Source: Coptis chinensis (taxonomy: Eukaryota > Streptophyta > Magnoliopsida > Ranunculales > Ranunculaceae). Taken from it: a stretch of DNA of 64,000 nt. The notes below the pieces were generated by a model that saw only the letters and a list, made by a program, of their open reading frames with translations, had not been told where the DNA came from and searched no databases. Below, piece by piece: positions 10,944 to 21,290 of the stretch (positions within the stretch are counted from its first letter, which is position 1; the number at the start of each line of letters is the position of its first letter). The stretch is taken from assembly GCA_015680905.1 (NCBI GenBank), contig CM027378.1:87635501-87699500 (forward strand). The letters run 5' to 3'. The position numbers and the translations under genes were made by a program.

Positions 10944-12134
10944 CTCTGGACTTAACGTAATGACTGGAATACATCCATAAAAACCCCCTCCCCTACCTCC
11001 TCATCTTTTTAAATTTTCATTTCTGTTACAATACTAACAAGTTACGTAACTCTTTACCGTAACTTTTTACCCTAACTTTTTCTACTAACAAATATCTGTG
11101 AACCAAGTTTTGTTTATTTTCATTAGCACAGTCTAAGTACTCCGTAGGAATTTGAAGTACTGAACAGCACAAAAGAGTCTCGACGAGACTGAATTAGTAG
11201 CACGCGAGACTAACCTCGAGTATCAACACTCGGTTTTCAGGTACATGCCACTTTCCTTTTCAAGACTTTTTTTGGCTCTCTCGTCCCGTTTTTTCTAGTA
11301 AGCATAAGCTCGGGAGTTAGTCGATTGCTATACGAGGAATCGCGGGACGCCAGGTTTCAAACTCTTAAACTCCTCAAACTTTGTCGAGGATATTATTTGC
11401 TATAACCTGTTTTACCTCGTATATTTGTATGTTGGCATGACTCCTTGCATGTAAAGGTGGTTAGTCATTACATATTCACGTTAACACAATATGATTCAAA
11501 TATATTTTTATATATGCGTAGCGTCAAACCATCTGCTTAGAATATTTTTGTATGTGTATGTTACATCAATTCACGTACACGGTATTCAATTGCATGAGTT
11601 TGTTCTCGACATTCCCCTAGCTCACGTATAACTTACATATAGTTGCACGTATAGGTAATATAGATTTGCATGAGTAGACTTTCTGCGTAAACTAGAATAT
11701 GTTAGTTAGTTTCTATTTTGGCATCTATCATTTTAATTGCATATTTCGTAATCACGTCTCTATAATACATTAATTACGTAAACAAAAAAATTAAAAAAAA
11801 AAAAATCATAGTAATTAAAAATTTCATCTAAATCATCTTAATAACACCCCGCATAATACACCATCATAAATCATCATCCTATTCCATCATTGCCTAGAAA
11901 CTTGAAAAAAAATTGAGGTTGCCTAATTAAAGGAACGTGCTAGCACGAACAACCTCCCCTCAATTCTCTCGGTGACTGGCTGTTTGGAATATTCACACGC
12001 TATCCTAGCTTCACCGCCGAAAGTTAGCAAATACAGCTCAGAAGACGGCTTCAACTCCCTCCTTCCTAAATTCTAAAACCTCCGGTCATTATTCGCTCCT
12101 TATGAGCCTTAAAATTAAAATTTATATTTGTATG
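10944..12134 (+). other. Untranslated leader of element A
   Basis: About 1.2 kb between primer-binding site and the first gag codons, without a credible frame. The end shares words with the leader of element B (for example TATTC and CTAGCTTCAC next to GTTAGCA), so it is homologous and probably holds packaging signals. Confidence 0.5.
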
Positions 12135-14077
12135 AGACTACGGTCCGGTAAACATAAGGAATTAGAATTTACATATCATCGTCGAAAATACAAGAAACAA
12201 CTGTTTATGTTATCTCCTAGACATAGTCCCTCCTCCTCCGTGAAAATCAACCTCGTCAAACATCTCCGTTGCCATTATCTCCTTTAACTATGGTCGAGGA
12301 AAATCTCATCGAAAAAACCCCTTTCGATTTCTATATCGCCTTACAGAAGGACTTGCTTCCTGTATTAAACTCGATCGCGATTGTAGGTGATTTTCGTGAT
12401 TCCGCCAAACATTTTGGTTTGTTACCTGCTTACCATGGTTTAGACCATGAAAAACGTATTAATCATCTTCGCCGGATGCAACAAGTAGTCACCACTTTCC
12501 GCCATCCGACCGCTACCAACGAACAAGTCTTGCTTAGGTTGTTTCCCTTCACCTTAGTCGATAAAGCTTCAGTTTGGCTCGCCGGACAAGCGCTGCAATC
12601 CATTGACACATGGGCCAAACTTGTTCAAGCATTCATGATAAAGTTCTATACTCAGAAGAAAACTACAGAAATGCTTCAAAAGATTCAATTCTTTCGCCAA
12701 AGACCCCGTGAATCCTTTTCGGAAGCGTGGAGCAGATTTACTGATCTACTTCTCGAATGTCCCCATCATCAATTCGACACCGCTGTATTAGTCCGTTCAT
12801 TCTTTAATGGTTTCTCTGACCATCAAAAGGAAACATTAGATATCATGAACGGCGGTTGTTTCATGGACAAGGGCGCCATCAAGCATACACTTTTTCTTGA
12901 AAAACAAGCTTCACGGCACTCATCGGGGAAACACCGATTCTTCTAGATCTTCTAAAGACACTCCTACCAAAGTTAAGTCTATGTTCGAGGTCAAACCCGA
13001 TCCGGAATTAAAAACTCTAATCGAGTCCCTAAACAAAAAGGTCGATGCTCTTTCGGTACAAGTAAATGAACAAAAACCCAAACAGTCATGGCTGCCAATG
13101 CTTCCCCATGCCCCTCTTTGCTTAAGTCCCCGAAAGAAAGCCGATTCTTATTGTCCTTTGGTATATGAGTGTCCTCCCCAACCTTCTGAAGAGGCTTGTG
13201 CTTTCAACATCCCTAATGCACCTTGGTGATAACATCCGAATGTAGCTTGGGCACCCCCTGTCCAACAACAAGCTCCTCCAGGTGGCAACAACGTTCCTGT
13301 ACGACCACCCGCGAACTACAATTCCTATCGTCAAAGAAATCCTCTACAATTCCAGCAAGGGCAAAGTAATTTTCCCAACAACGCAAATATAGGGTACCAA
13401 AACAACCGCAACCTTGTTCCCGCTAATCAAGGATATGGCTACCAAAATCAACCCATGAATAATAACCGTGAACTAGTTCCTGCTGCTCCTTTGGTCAATC
13501 TACAGCTGATAAAATGGCTGAAACTTTCCTGACATACATGAATCAACAGAATCAAATCCTAGCTTCTATCCAACAATCTCTTCAGCTGTTAGCTCAGGAT
13601 AAAAGTCAAAAGGGCGTGTTCCCTGGCCAAGCAGTTCCAAACCCTAAGCCTACAAACACTGCCTTTGAACTCAACAATGCACCAGGATCTAGTAATCCAA
13701 GCCAGGGTGAGGTAAATGCCATTACCACTCTTCGTTCTGGCCGAACCATCGACAATAATATACGTATGCCAGACGAGGAATCGACGGAAGCCACGACTTA
13801 CATCCTTCCAACTCCTACCTCGCAACCTATAACGGACGAAGTTGTACCTTCAAAATCTACACCCACGTCCCTAGGAAAAGATACTACTGATTCTTATACG
13901 CGATTCCGCCCAAAAGCTCCGTTCCCTGCCCGTTTGGTAAAGAACAAACATGACGAACATTTTGATGAGATCCGTGAAACCTTCAAAAATTTGACCATAA
14001 ACTTACCTTTCCTAGATGCGCTAAAGCATTTGCCCAAGCATGCCAAGTTTTTGAAGGACATGTGCACCACCAAATGA
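12135..14077 (+). pseudogene. Athila gag polyprotein, frameshifted
   Basis: Starts at the ATG of an MRLRSGK segment, a basic start typical of Athila gag. The retrotransposon-gag core at 12269-12946 contains the PFTLVDKASVWL and SIDTWAKLVQAF motifs. The frame then shifts (12897-13229), has a TGG-TGA stop at about 13229 where element B reads TGG-AGA, and continues in another frame from 13514 to 14077 with a Q/N/P-rich linker and a PKAPFPARL segment leading to protease. At least three frame changes are needed to read it, so no complete Gag can be made. Confidence 0.85.
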
Positions 14078-14169
14078 CGTACGAATGTAGCTCAACAAGC
14101 GTTCCTCACTGAGTAGTTTCCCTCGATTACCACTACCAATGGTGTGGTAAAGCACAGGACCTGTGTCGA

Positions 14170-14595
14170 CCACCAACTGTACCATGCACGTTGGGCGACA
14201 AGTATACCACTACTGCACTTTTAGACCTAGGTGCCAGTGTTAACCTACTTCCCTACTACTTATTTAAGCAGTTAGGTCTTCATTAATTAAAACCTACCAA
14301 TATGACTCTGCAACTCGCAGATCGCTCCATCAAGTACCCAAAAGGCATAGTAGAGAACGTTATAGTAAAGGTCCAAGATTTTTACTACCCAGTGGATTTT
14401 GTCATTTTAGATACTGAGGTGGCCTGTGACTCCATTCCTATCATTTTGGGACGTCCTTTTCTTGCAACTGCTAACGCTCTCATAAATTGTCGGGACGGTT
14501 CAATGACATTATCTTTCGAGAACCTTTCTGTCGAACTCAACATGTTCAAATTAATGAAACAGTTTCCCGATCCTATAATGGAGGGCTTAGATTAG
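14170..14595 (+). pseudogene. Retropepsin-like aspartic protease, broken
   Basis: The active-site region reads LLDLGASVNLLP (DLGAS, the usual form in Athila-like elements) at about 14217-14252. A downstream stretch with ADRSIKYPKGI and FVILDTE, then IILGRPFLAT, matches the second half of the pepsin-like fold with its ILGRPF flap-side motif. A TAA at about 14285 interrupts the frame where element B has a Glu codon. Confidence 0.8.
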
Positions 14596-14821
14596 CTTCG
14601 GTTGATAGTCCGAACATGATTATTTTACAAACTCTTTTCCCCGCACGAGATACACCAATTTCTTTCTTTTGATAATCCGAGTTTGACGATGACTCGTACA
14701 TAAAGGATGTCCATGCATTATTAAGTCGCACTACACTATTTGACCCTAATGTTGCGTTGCAAACCGATTCGTAAGAACCGGATTCGCTTCTTTCCATTGA
14801 AGAGATGATCCTCACGAATCC

Positions 14822-16345
14822 TTGATCCCCAATCCTCCAACTCCGGATTTAAAACCTCTACCCTCCGAGTTGAAGACGCGGCATCTCGATCTCGATGGTA
14901 GTCACCCTATAATAATTTTTGCTCACTTGACTACCGACGAAGAGGCACGTTTGATTCATGTCATTTGTGAACACCGCTCCGCTATCGGATGGTCCATAGA
15001 TGATATCAAAGGAATAGACCCTAGCATATGCACGCATCGCATACATCTCGATGACGGCACAAAGACATCGCGAGAACCACAACGCCGCCTTAATCCCGCC
15101 ATGAAGGAAGTGGTGAGAGAGGAAGTTTTACGCTTACTTGATGCGGTATCATATACCCTATCTCGATAGTGATTGGGTTAGTCCCGCCCACGTTGTTCCC
15201 AAAAGTCCGCATTCAAGTTGTACAAAATGAAAATGGTGAGTGCATCTCCACTCGCATTCCTTTGAAATGGAGAATTTGCATTGACTATCACAAACTTAAT
15301 GCCAGAACCCGTAAAGATCACTTCCCTCTCCCATTCATTGACCAGATGCTAGAACGTTTAGCCGGTCATGCTTACTACTGTTTTCTTGATGGCTATTCCG
15401 AATACTTCCAAATTGTCATCGATCCCGCCGATCAAGAAAAGACAACTTTCACGTGTCCTTTTGGAACCTTTTCATACAGAAGAATGCCTTTTGGTCTTTG
15501 TAATGCCCCAGGCACTTTCCAACGCTGCATGCTTCATATTTTTAGTGATATGGTGGAACGTTATATGGAAGTCTTCATGGACGAATTTTCCATTTACGGA
15601 AATTCCTTTGACGACTGTTTATCCAACCTTTCTAAAGTATTAACGCGTTGCGAAGAGAAAAATCTGGTACTCAATTGGGAGAAGTGTCATTTCATGGTTA
15701 CCAAAGGACTTGTTCTAGGTCATATTGTTTCAAAAGACGGGATAGAGGTTGATAAAGCTAAAATTGTTAAAATTTCTTCGTTACCTTTCCCACGTACAGT
15801 TCGTGATATCCGTGCCTTTTTAGGCCACACTGGGTTTTACAGGCGATTTATTCAAGATTTTTCTAAAGTTGCTCGACCCTTAACCAATCTCATGCTTAAA
15901 GATGCAGTATTCGACTTCAATTTCAATTGCAAACAAGCTTTTGATACTCTAAAACCGCCTCGACTACCGCCCCTATCATTCAACCCCCGATTGGTCTCAA
16001 CCATTGAACTGATGTGTGACGCTTAGCGACTTTGCTATTGCTGCCGTACTAGGCGAACGACGAGACGACAAACCCATTGTCATTTACTATGCTAGTAAAA
16101 CTCTTAACTACGCTCAACGTAATTATACCACAATTGAGAAAGAGTTCCTAGCTATTGTCTATGCTTTGGATAAGTTTTTCCCCTACCTAGTTGGAACATC
16201 GACCATCGTATATACTGACCATGCCGCAATTCGGTACTTACTTTCGCGAAAAAAGGACGAAAACAACGATTGTTCCACTGATCCTTCTCTTACAAGAATT
16301 CACCTTTGGAAATCAAAGACAAGAAAGGAACCGAAAATATCGTGA
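14822..16345 (+). pseudogene. Reverse transcriptase-RNase H, frameshifted
   Basis: 14822-15169 carries the N-terminal RT region (AIGWSIDDIKGI, then EPQRRLNPAMKEVV). 15169-16026 carries the palm with FLDGY, MPFGLCNAPGTFQ and the catalytic box VFMDEFSIYG, followed by the thumb (FLGHTGFYRRFI). 16016-16345 is RNase H (IVIYYASKTLN, IEKEFLAIVYALDKF, VYTDHAAIRYLL). The catalytic box is MDEF rather than MDDF, so the second catalytic Asp is replaced. Three frames are used in succession. Non-functional as read. Confidence 0.9.
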
Positions 16346-16559
16346 GCCGACCATTTATCAAGGCTGGTTGGTGACATCGATAGTGATTCTCCGCTATCGG
16401 TGATCCCTTCCCGCATCTAATACTTGTACTCTATTTTCATCTCCATGGTAATGCGGATATCGTTAACTACCTAGTTACCGGGAAGTCCCTCCTTTTGGTC
16501 ACGCCCCGATCATAAAAGTTCTTATCCATCGTAAAATATTATTTCGATGAACCCTATCT

Positions 16560-17690
16560 CTTTAAGTATTGTTCCGACCAACTCATTTGTCCGTGCATTC
16601 CCGACCGGGAACACACCGACGATTATCCTTTTGCCATGAACAATCTTTACTTGGAGGTCATTTTCAGTGGAAAGAAAACATGCGCCAAGGTGTTACAATG
16701 TGGTTTTTATCGCCTACCCTTTTTCGCGATGCACACAAACATTGAATAGCTTGCATTCGTTGTCAGCACCTAGGTCGAATTACCAAACGAAATATGATGC
16801 CCCTAAATCCTATCTTGATTGTGGAAATTTTTGATGTTTGGGGCATTGATTTTATGGGACCTTTCCCTATTTCTCAAGGTTTTCTATATATTTTAGTCGC
16901 TGTAGACTGTGTCCAAATGGATTGAGGCACTCGCATGTCGCTCAAATGACCATAAGACTGTCGTGAGATTTGTAAAAGAAAACATTTTCTCTCGTTTTGG
17001 TGTTCGCAAAGCTATCATCAGTGATGGGGGTACACATTTTTGTAACAAAATTTTTGGGTTTTTAATGAAGAAATATGGAGTTACTCATAAGGTTGCTACT
17101 CCATACCACCTACAAACGAGTGGCCAAGTGGAAGTCTCCAACAGAGAGATAAAGTCTATTCTGGAGAAAATTGTCAACCCATCAAGAAAGGACTGGTCTC
17201 TCCGCTTATCGGATGCCTTGTGGGCATACCGAACATCATTTAAGACACCTATAGGGATGTCTCCTTACCGCATTGTTTTTGGAAAACCTTGTCATCTGCC
17301 AGTTGAACTTGAGCATCGTGCCCTTTGGGCCATCAAAACCTTAATTACAATATCATCGAGGCAGCGAAAGTGAAAACTGCAATTAAATGAGCCGAGGAGG
17401 AGATTCGAGTGATGCTTATGATCTCTCAAATCCTACAAAGCTAATATGAAAAGAGTGCACGACAAGCACATTTTGGCGTAAGGATTTCAAAATTGGCCAA
17501 AAAGTTTTATCAGCATAACTCCATATTACACATCTTTCCCCGGTAAATTGAAAACAAGATGGTCCGGTCCTTTCATTGTGGTCACCTGTGAAACATTATG
17601 GGGCAATCTCTTTGCTTAATCCAAAAGATAACAAAGTGAATTTCAAGTTAATGGACAACGCCTAAAACATTACCACGAATTACGCCACCG
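16560..17690 (+). pseudogene. Integrase, frameshifted
   Basis: The zinc-binding N-terminal domain (about 16590-16790) is degraded, with a stop before ACIRCQ. The catalytic core is well kept: GIDFMGPFP (first Asp), IISDGGTHF (second Asp), and [13 protein letters not shown] (Glu), followed by [16 protein letters not shown] frame change lies near 16905. The C-terminal domain (17390-17690), with KTRWSGPFIV and NFQVNGQRLKHYHE-like text, is recognisable only across frames. Confidence 0.85.
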
Positions 17691-17889
17691 ATGTTGAATG
17701 CACTCTTCTTCTTAATCCAAAGATACACCGACTAGATGTTTCGCTTGGCGTATCAATCTTGTTTCTATAGAGGGTACGCCATTTTGGTAGCCGGCCATCT
17801 TCTATCTTATGATCTCCAAAGTTCTTTGAAGTGTGTGGTTGCAAGCTTTAACCTTAGTCCACGAAAAAATTTTTTCGAACCGAGTATAA

Positions 17890-18237
17890 ATGTCTTCGCA
17901 ACACGAAAGCAAACGTGCTTTTTTTGGTAAACGATGGGTACCTAAAATTTCACCTCCTTCCTTCTCTTCCCTTTTTTACTCTCTACCTCGTGAACTTCAG
18001 CTAATCATTTGGTGTAAGTCTCACTCATCATGAATATGGAATAGTCGTAGTTCTTTTGCTCGTAAACGACGTGCGCGAAGGATGGGCTGGTGTATGCATT
18101 GCCAAACACCCTTCTGTCTAGGCCCTGACTTCCTATCCGATACTAGCCAGTTTAAGGTATACTTTTGTCTGACACCAGCTGCGCAGGATAATCTTCGTCA
18201 CCGCGCCGTTTATCCCACAGGTTGGGATTCATCTTGA
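17890..18237 (+). CDS. Conserved 115-residue Cys-containing ORF downstream of integrase (element A copy)
   Basis: The frame runs from ATG to TGA over exactly 348 bp. Its counterpart in element B (48215-48562) has the same length, start and stop. It begins MSSQHESKR. The middle has LPRELQLIIW, then a very basic FARKRRARR (residues 56-64), then C68-x2-C71-x4-C76 in MGWCMHCQTPFC and a fourth Cys at 93, ending PTGWDSS. The Cys spacing suggests a small metal-binding or redox unit beside a nucleic-acid-binding basic patch; that is inference. One in-frame TGA at 18031-18033 interrupts it where element B reads CGA, consistent with C-to-T decay. I do not recognise the family. Confidence 0.65.
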
Positions 18238-18324
18238 GAATCTGACGTTAAAAGACTCGATTCGTCTTGAGGATCTGACGTTAAAAGACTCGATTCGTCT
18301 TGAGGATCTGACGTTAAAAGACTT
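18226..18324 (+). repeat. 33-bp tandem repeat, three units, TGACGT core
   Basis: Three consecutive 33-bp units with the common core CTTGAGGATCTGACGTTAAA. The array starts on the last codons of the preceding ORF, so the first unit supplies its stop codon. Element B has a four-unit 34-bp version in the same place. TGACGT is the core recognised by plant bZIP factors of the TGA class. Confidence 0.9.
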
Positions 18325-18599
18325 ACCTTGTAGATATGTTTATATTGTTGCCTTTTCCCTTTGCATTAAGTTTTGCACATGGGATTCGTGTCCAACCTCA
18401 GATGTTGCATACTTGGAACACAAACGGGCAATAAATTCCACCAGACCAACCTTAGAATTGGTTACTTTGAGTCCCTTGGGGCGGTTTGAGGATAGCCGTA
18501 TGTAATAAGGGCAATTTTATTAGACCAGAAGCGCCATTACGGTCTAAGATGGTACCGCCCCGCCCCTAACCCCATAATACATAGAGGTGAAGCCACACC

Positions 18600-18628
18600 C
18601 GGCTGGATTGGGTTCGCTCCCAGAGCCG
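18600..18628 (+). other. Conserved stem-loop (element A)
   Basis: CGGCT (18600-18604) pairs with AGCCG (18624-18628), and inside it TGGG pairs with CCCA around a TTCGCT loop. Element B keeps both stems but with a TTCG tetraloop. The surrounding non-coding sequence is less conserved, which argues for an RNA structure. Confidence 0.55.
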
Positions 18629-19175
18629 ACATGACAGACATTTGTCTATGATTTAAGATGGTGACTCTCCTAGACATCCGTTTTTTCACGATATCTCCCT
18701 TTGTATATAAATAAAACCTTTGTTTATAAATAAAACACTCTCCTTCTTTTAAAAAACCTTGTGACCTTCAAGAATGACTCATACAATTGATAGCATTTTT
18801 TTCGTGCCGATCGTTTCGGGTATCTCATTCGTCCAATTTGGAGTCCAAACGAGTCGTGGGTAAGCATTTAGATTTTTTAGGTTTAAATCGGGCTTTAGGC
18901 TTGATTTGGGCTTGGGGAAAATTTTGGCCCAACCAAAATATCGAATTCTCGATCCATTTAAACACAAAAACCGAACACACGCCACATTTACATCATTCTT
19001 CTCCCTAAAAAACCGGATCTTGCCCCCTCTTGATTTAGTCTCGCACGAGACAGGCCCACACTAAAACCAGGTCTCGCGCGAGACTCTCACATCTCCAACC
19101 AAGTTTTCCTTCCGTCAGAACATCCCATTTCTTCCCCTCATCAAGAATCAATAGCCATCCTCTCTAAGACCAAGA

Positions 19176-20390
19176 ATGGCCGGAAACAGCGGATTTGTGT
19201 GGAAATTTTTTGGAAATTTGTTTGAAAACGGGATGTTTGCTCCATTCTTTGATCACGAAATTCACTCTAGAGGATGGGAGAGTTTGTTATATGCCAATGG
19301 AGGGCTTTATTCCAAGGATTTGGTGATGAAATTCTACGACAATGGGAGCTTTAATGGCGACCATTTTGGGTCACCGTTGAGGGTGTCGCCACGGTCACAC
19401 CTGTGTTGCTTCTCCCGATCACGGGCATTCCTCCGGTCGACCACGCATCGACTCAGCAGCAGTCCGTGTACCCACGGACTTACGACCTAATGCTCGACAC
19501 GCTAATTGAGGGAGAGTACAACATCGACAGGAAATGCGCCAGACGTATCGCGTTCGTCGACGCGAACCAAATTGGGTCAGTGACTCAATGGTCGGATCAA
19601 CGTCATTGGCACCTCGGCCTTCGACATCAACAAAACCTTCCTCCACCTTATCCGATCCTCCAGAGTGAAAGGGGTAACTTCTACATCGCTACCTTTCCTT
19701 TTGATATTATCACACATGCTACTCTTAGGTCACCCCTCTTGCCGCTCTAGTAACGCAAGTTATGATTAATCTGGGTTTTCCGTCCGCCACCCCACTACTC
19801 CCTATACCACAATATGAGAATATGCTTGTCTTCAAGAAATGCATACAGACCCTTTGGGAACCCACAAAGACCTAGGGCTGCCGAAAGCACGCTTAGCGTA
19901 GGATCCTCTCACCCACCCTACTTTGATGAGATCGCCATGAGTAAGATCACCCACCCCATATAGGCCTTTACGCTGCTATGAAATGTGGTCCGAGAGACAT
20001 GTACACTCGCCAGGTATCGATGAGACGCACTTTGGGCGAAGTTAAGGACAGATATGACCACTCGCCACGAAGTCGATGATGATGACAAAAAGATGGGCGA
20101 ATTCCAAATAGAAAATGAGAGCTTCCATGACCGCATTTCAGACAATATGCTTTACTCGCCGTAACCGGTTCCAAATAATGTTCATGGCGAGCCAAAGATC
20201 GATTTCGTGCTCGTGTGATGGATACTCTTGGTGATATCTAGGAGCAGTTAGCCTCCACGGAGCTCAGATCGCACGCCATGAACCCGGGGTTCCGCTAAAA
20301 TATCCGGTTCTTCTTTCCGCAGCCCCGAGGATTCTCGCTACAAAGATCCGAGGATCATCGATAGCTAGATTTATTTTTCCGGTCTTGTAT
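19176..20390 (+). pseudogene. Athila 3' ORF, paralogue 1, decayed
   Basis: Starts MAGNSGFVWKFF and has the signature RGWESLLYANGGLYSKDLVM followed by KFYDNGSFNGDHF, paralogous to the ORFs at 21291 and 22548. The frame changes at about 19400, after which LIEGEYNIDRK and a VTQW segment align with HGEYNRKN and VIQW of paralogue 2. Beyond about 19750 only scattered pieces are readable. The domain resembles plant-transposon protein families attached to Athila elements (I would test Transposase_32 and ATHILA ORF-1 models). No counterpart is seen at this position in element B. Confidence 0.6.
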
Positions 20391-20642
20391 AATATTTATA
20401 TCAGATATTTTATTTACGTGTTTGCATTTTCCAAATTTAATAGTAGATGGTTCCTAAATATTTCTATCTTGATATATTAGCTATATCTAATATTATAGTA
20501 TATAGGTAGGAACATATATTGGTAATAATAAATTATATACATATATATAAATATATATTTTAAATGTCATACTTAAACAACAAATTTTAACGTAAACTAA
20601 CGCTTTTATAAAACGCTCGAAACCGATAATGAAAACGATAAA

Positions 20643-20724
20643 AACGGTTAGAAAACGGTCATGAACCACATCTAAAAAACGGTCAGAAAACGGGTCGTAA
20701 AATGCAATTTTCTTTCTATAAATA
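20643..20724 (+). promoter_or_regulatory. Putative internal promoter: four AACGG boxes plus TATA box (element A)
   Basis: AACGG occurs at 20643, 20654, 20678 and 20689, three times as AACGGYYA, followed by TATAAATA at 20717-20724. Element B has the same arrangement (four AACGG boxes, then TATAAATA). AACGG is the core of the plant MSA element (YCYAACGGYYA) bound by MYB3R factors in G2/M-phase genes. The next ATG is 103 bp downstream of the TATA box, a normal plant leader length. Promoter activity is inferred. Confidence 0.6.
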
Positions 20725-20819
20725 AGTTCAACTCTTCCTCCATATTCACTCATTTCATATTCTTCCCTCTACACTTCTTATTCTAAAAACGTTTTTAGAT
20801 CACTCCAAGCTCAAGATTC

Positions 20820-20939
20820 ATGGATGCACTAGAAAAGTTTGAGCAGCAGCAGATTGAATATGCTACTCAAGTCTTCATGCTCGGTTGTTTTATTATAGTC
20901 ATGTTGTTAATGTGGCATATAGTTCTATCTAATATTTAG
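20820..20939 (+). CDS. 39-residue single-pass membrane micro-ORF (element A)
   Basis: ATG at 20820, TAG at 20937-20939. The N-terminal half is charged and Q-rich (LEKFEQQQIEYA), and the second half (about residues 17-37) is a hydrophobic segment (GCFIIVMLLMW) long enough to span a membrane. It aligns without gaps to the 43-residue micro-ORF at 49482 in element B: L/I-E/D-K/R-F/W at the start, Q-x-E-[YW]-A before the membrane segment, and a shared LL. Both sit behind the same AACGG/TATA arrangement. Below the usual ORF-calling cutoff, so it is easily missed. Function unknown. Confidence 0.6.
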   Translation: MDALEKFEQQQIEYATQVFMLGCFIIVMLLMWHIVLSNI

Positions 20940-21049
20940 GTTTGTATTTAAGTCATCGTATCATTATGTTGTGTTTCCATACCGTTGTACGTTCTTACAT
21001 CTTATTGTGATCGTATATCTACATTTTCCTTGTCCTTCTACTTACGCTT

Positions 21050-21085
<36 letters not shown>

Positions 21086-21211
21086 CTTGTCACATGCCCC
21101 ATTCTTCTTATCCACACTACATCCACTTTTGCGCATATCTTAGAAGATACACGTGGTCTAGCTACCCTGTGATACCTCGAAACGTATCTTTTACATTTTC
21201 GGATGGGTGCC
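20940..21211 (+). other. Spacer with A28 run (element A)
   Basis: Non-coding between the micro-ORF and the next TATA box. It holds a run of about 28 A at 21053-21081 and a CACGTGG G-box near 21150. Element B has AT and ATA microsatellites at the matching place. Confidence 0.5.
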
Positions 21212-21220
21212 TATTTATAA
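21212..21220 (+). promoter_or_regulatory. TATA-like box upstream of paralogue 2 (element A)
   Basis: TATTTATAA preceded by GCC, 79 bp before the ATG at 21291. Element B has GCC-TATAAATC 62 bp before its homologous ATG. Confidence 0.4.
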
Positions 21221-21290
21221 CAAGGATAGACACCTCAAAAATTTAACTTTCCTTTTTCCAAAATAATCTTTTTTCATCACTCCATCTTTA

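Noticed and set aside
10708-10974. 88-codon minus-strand frame with SEVQRPKSKVQRP-like repeats
   Set aside because: The protein repeat is just the GGACTTY heptamer array of the LTR translated.
17736-17930. 64-codon frame overlapping the conserved 348-bp ORF
   Set aside because: Different frame; element B does not keep it, while the 348-bp frame is kept.
18226-18324. CRISPR-like array
   Set aside because: Units are directly adjacent without unique spacers, and the context is a plant retrotransposon.
18600-18628. tRNA T-arm / pol III B box in the GGTTCGCTCC loop
   Set aside because: No A box, acceptor stem or anticodon arm at the right distance, and element B loses the B-box fit. Kept only as a hairpin.
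19918-20195. Minus-strand 75-codon frames
   Set aside because: Antisense shadows of the decayed paralogue 1 region.
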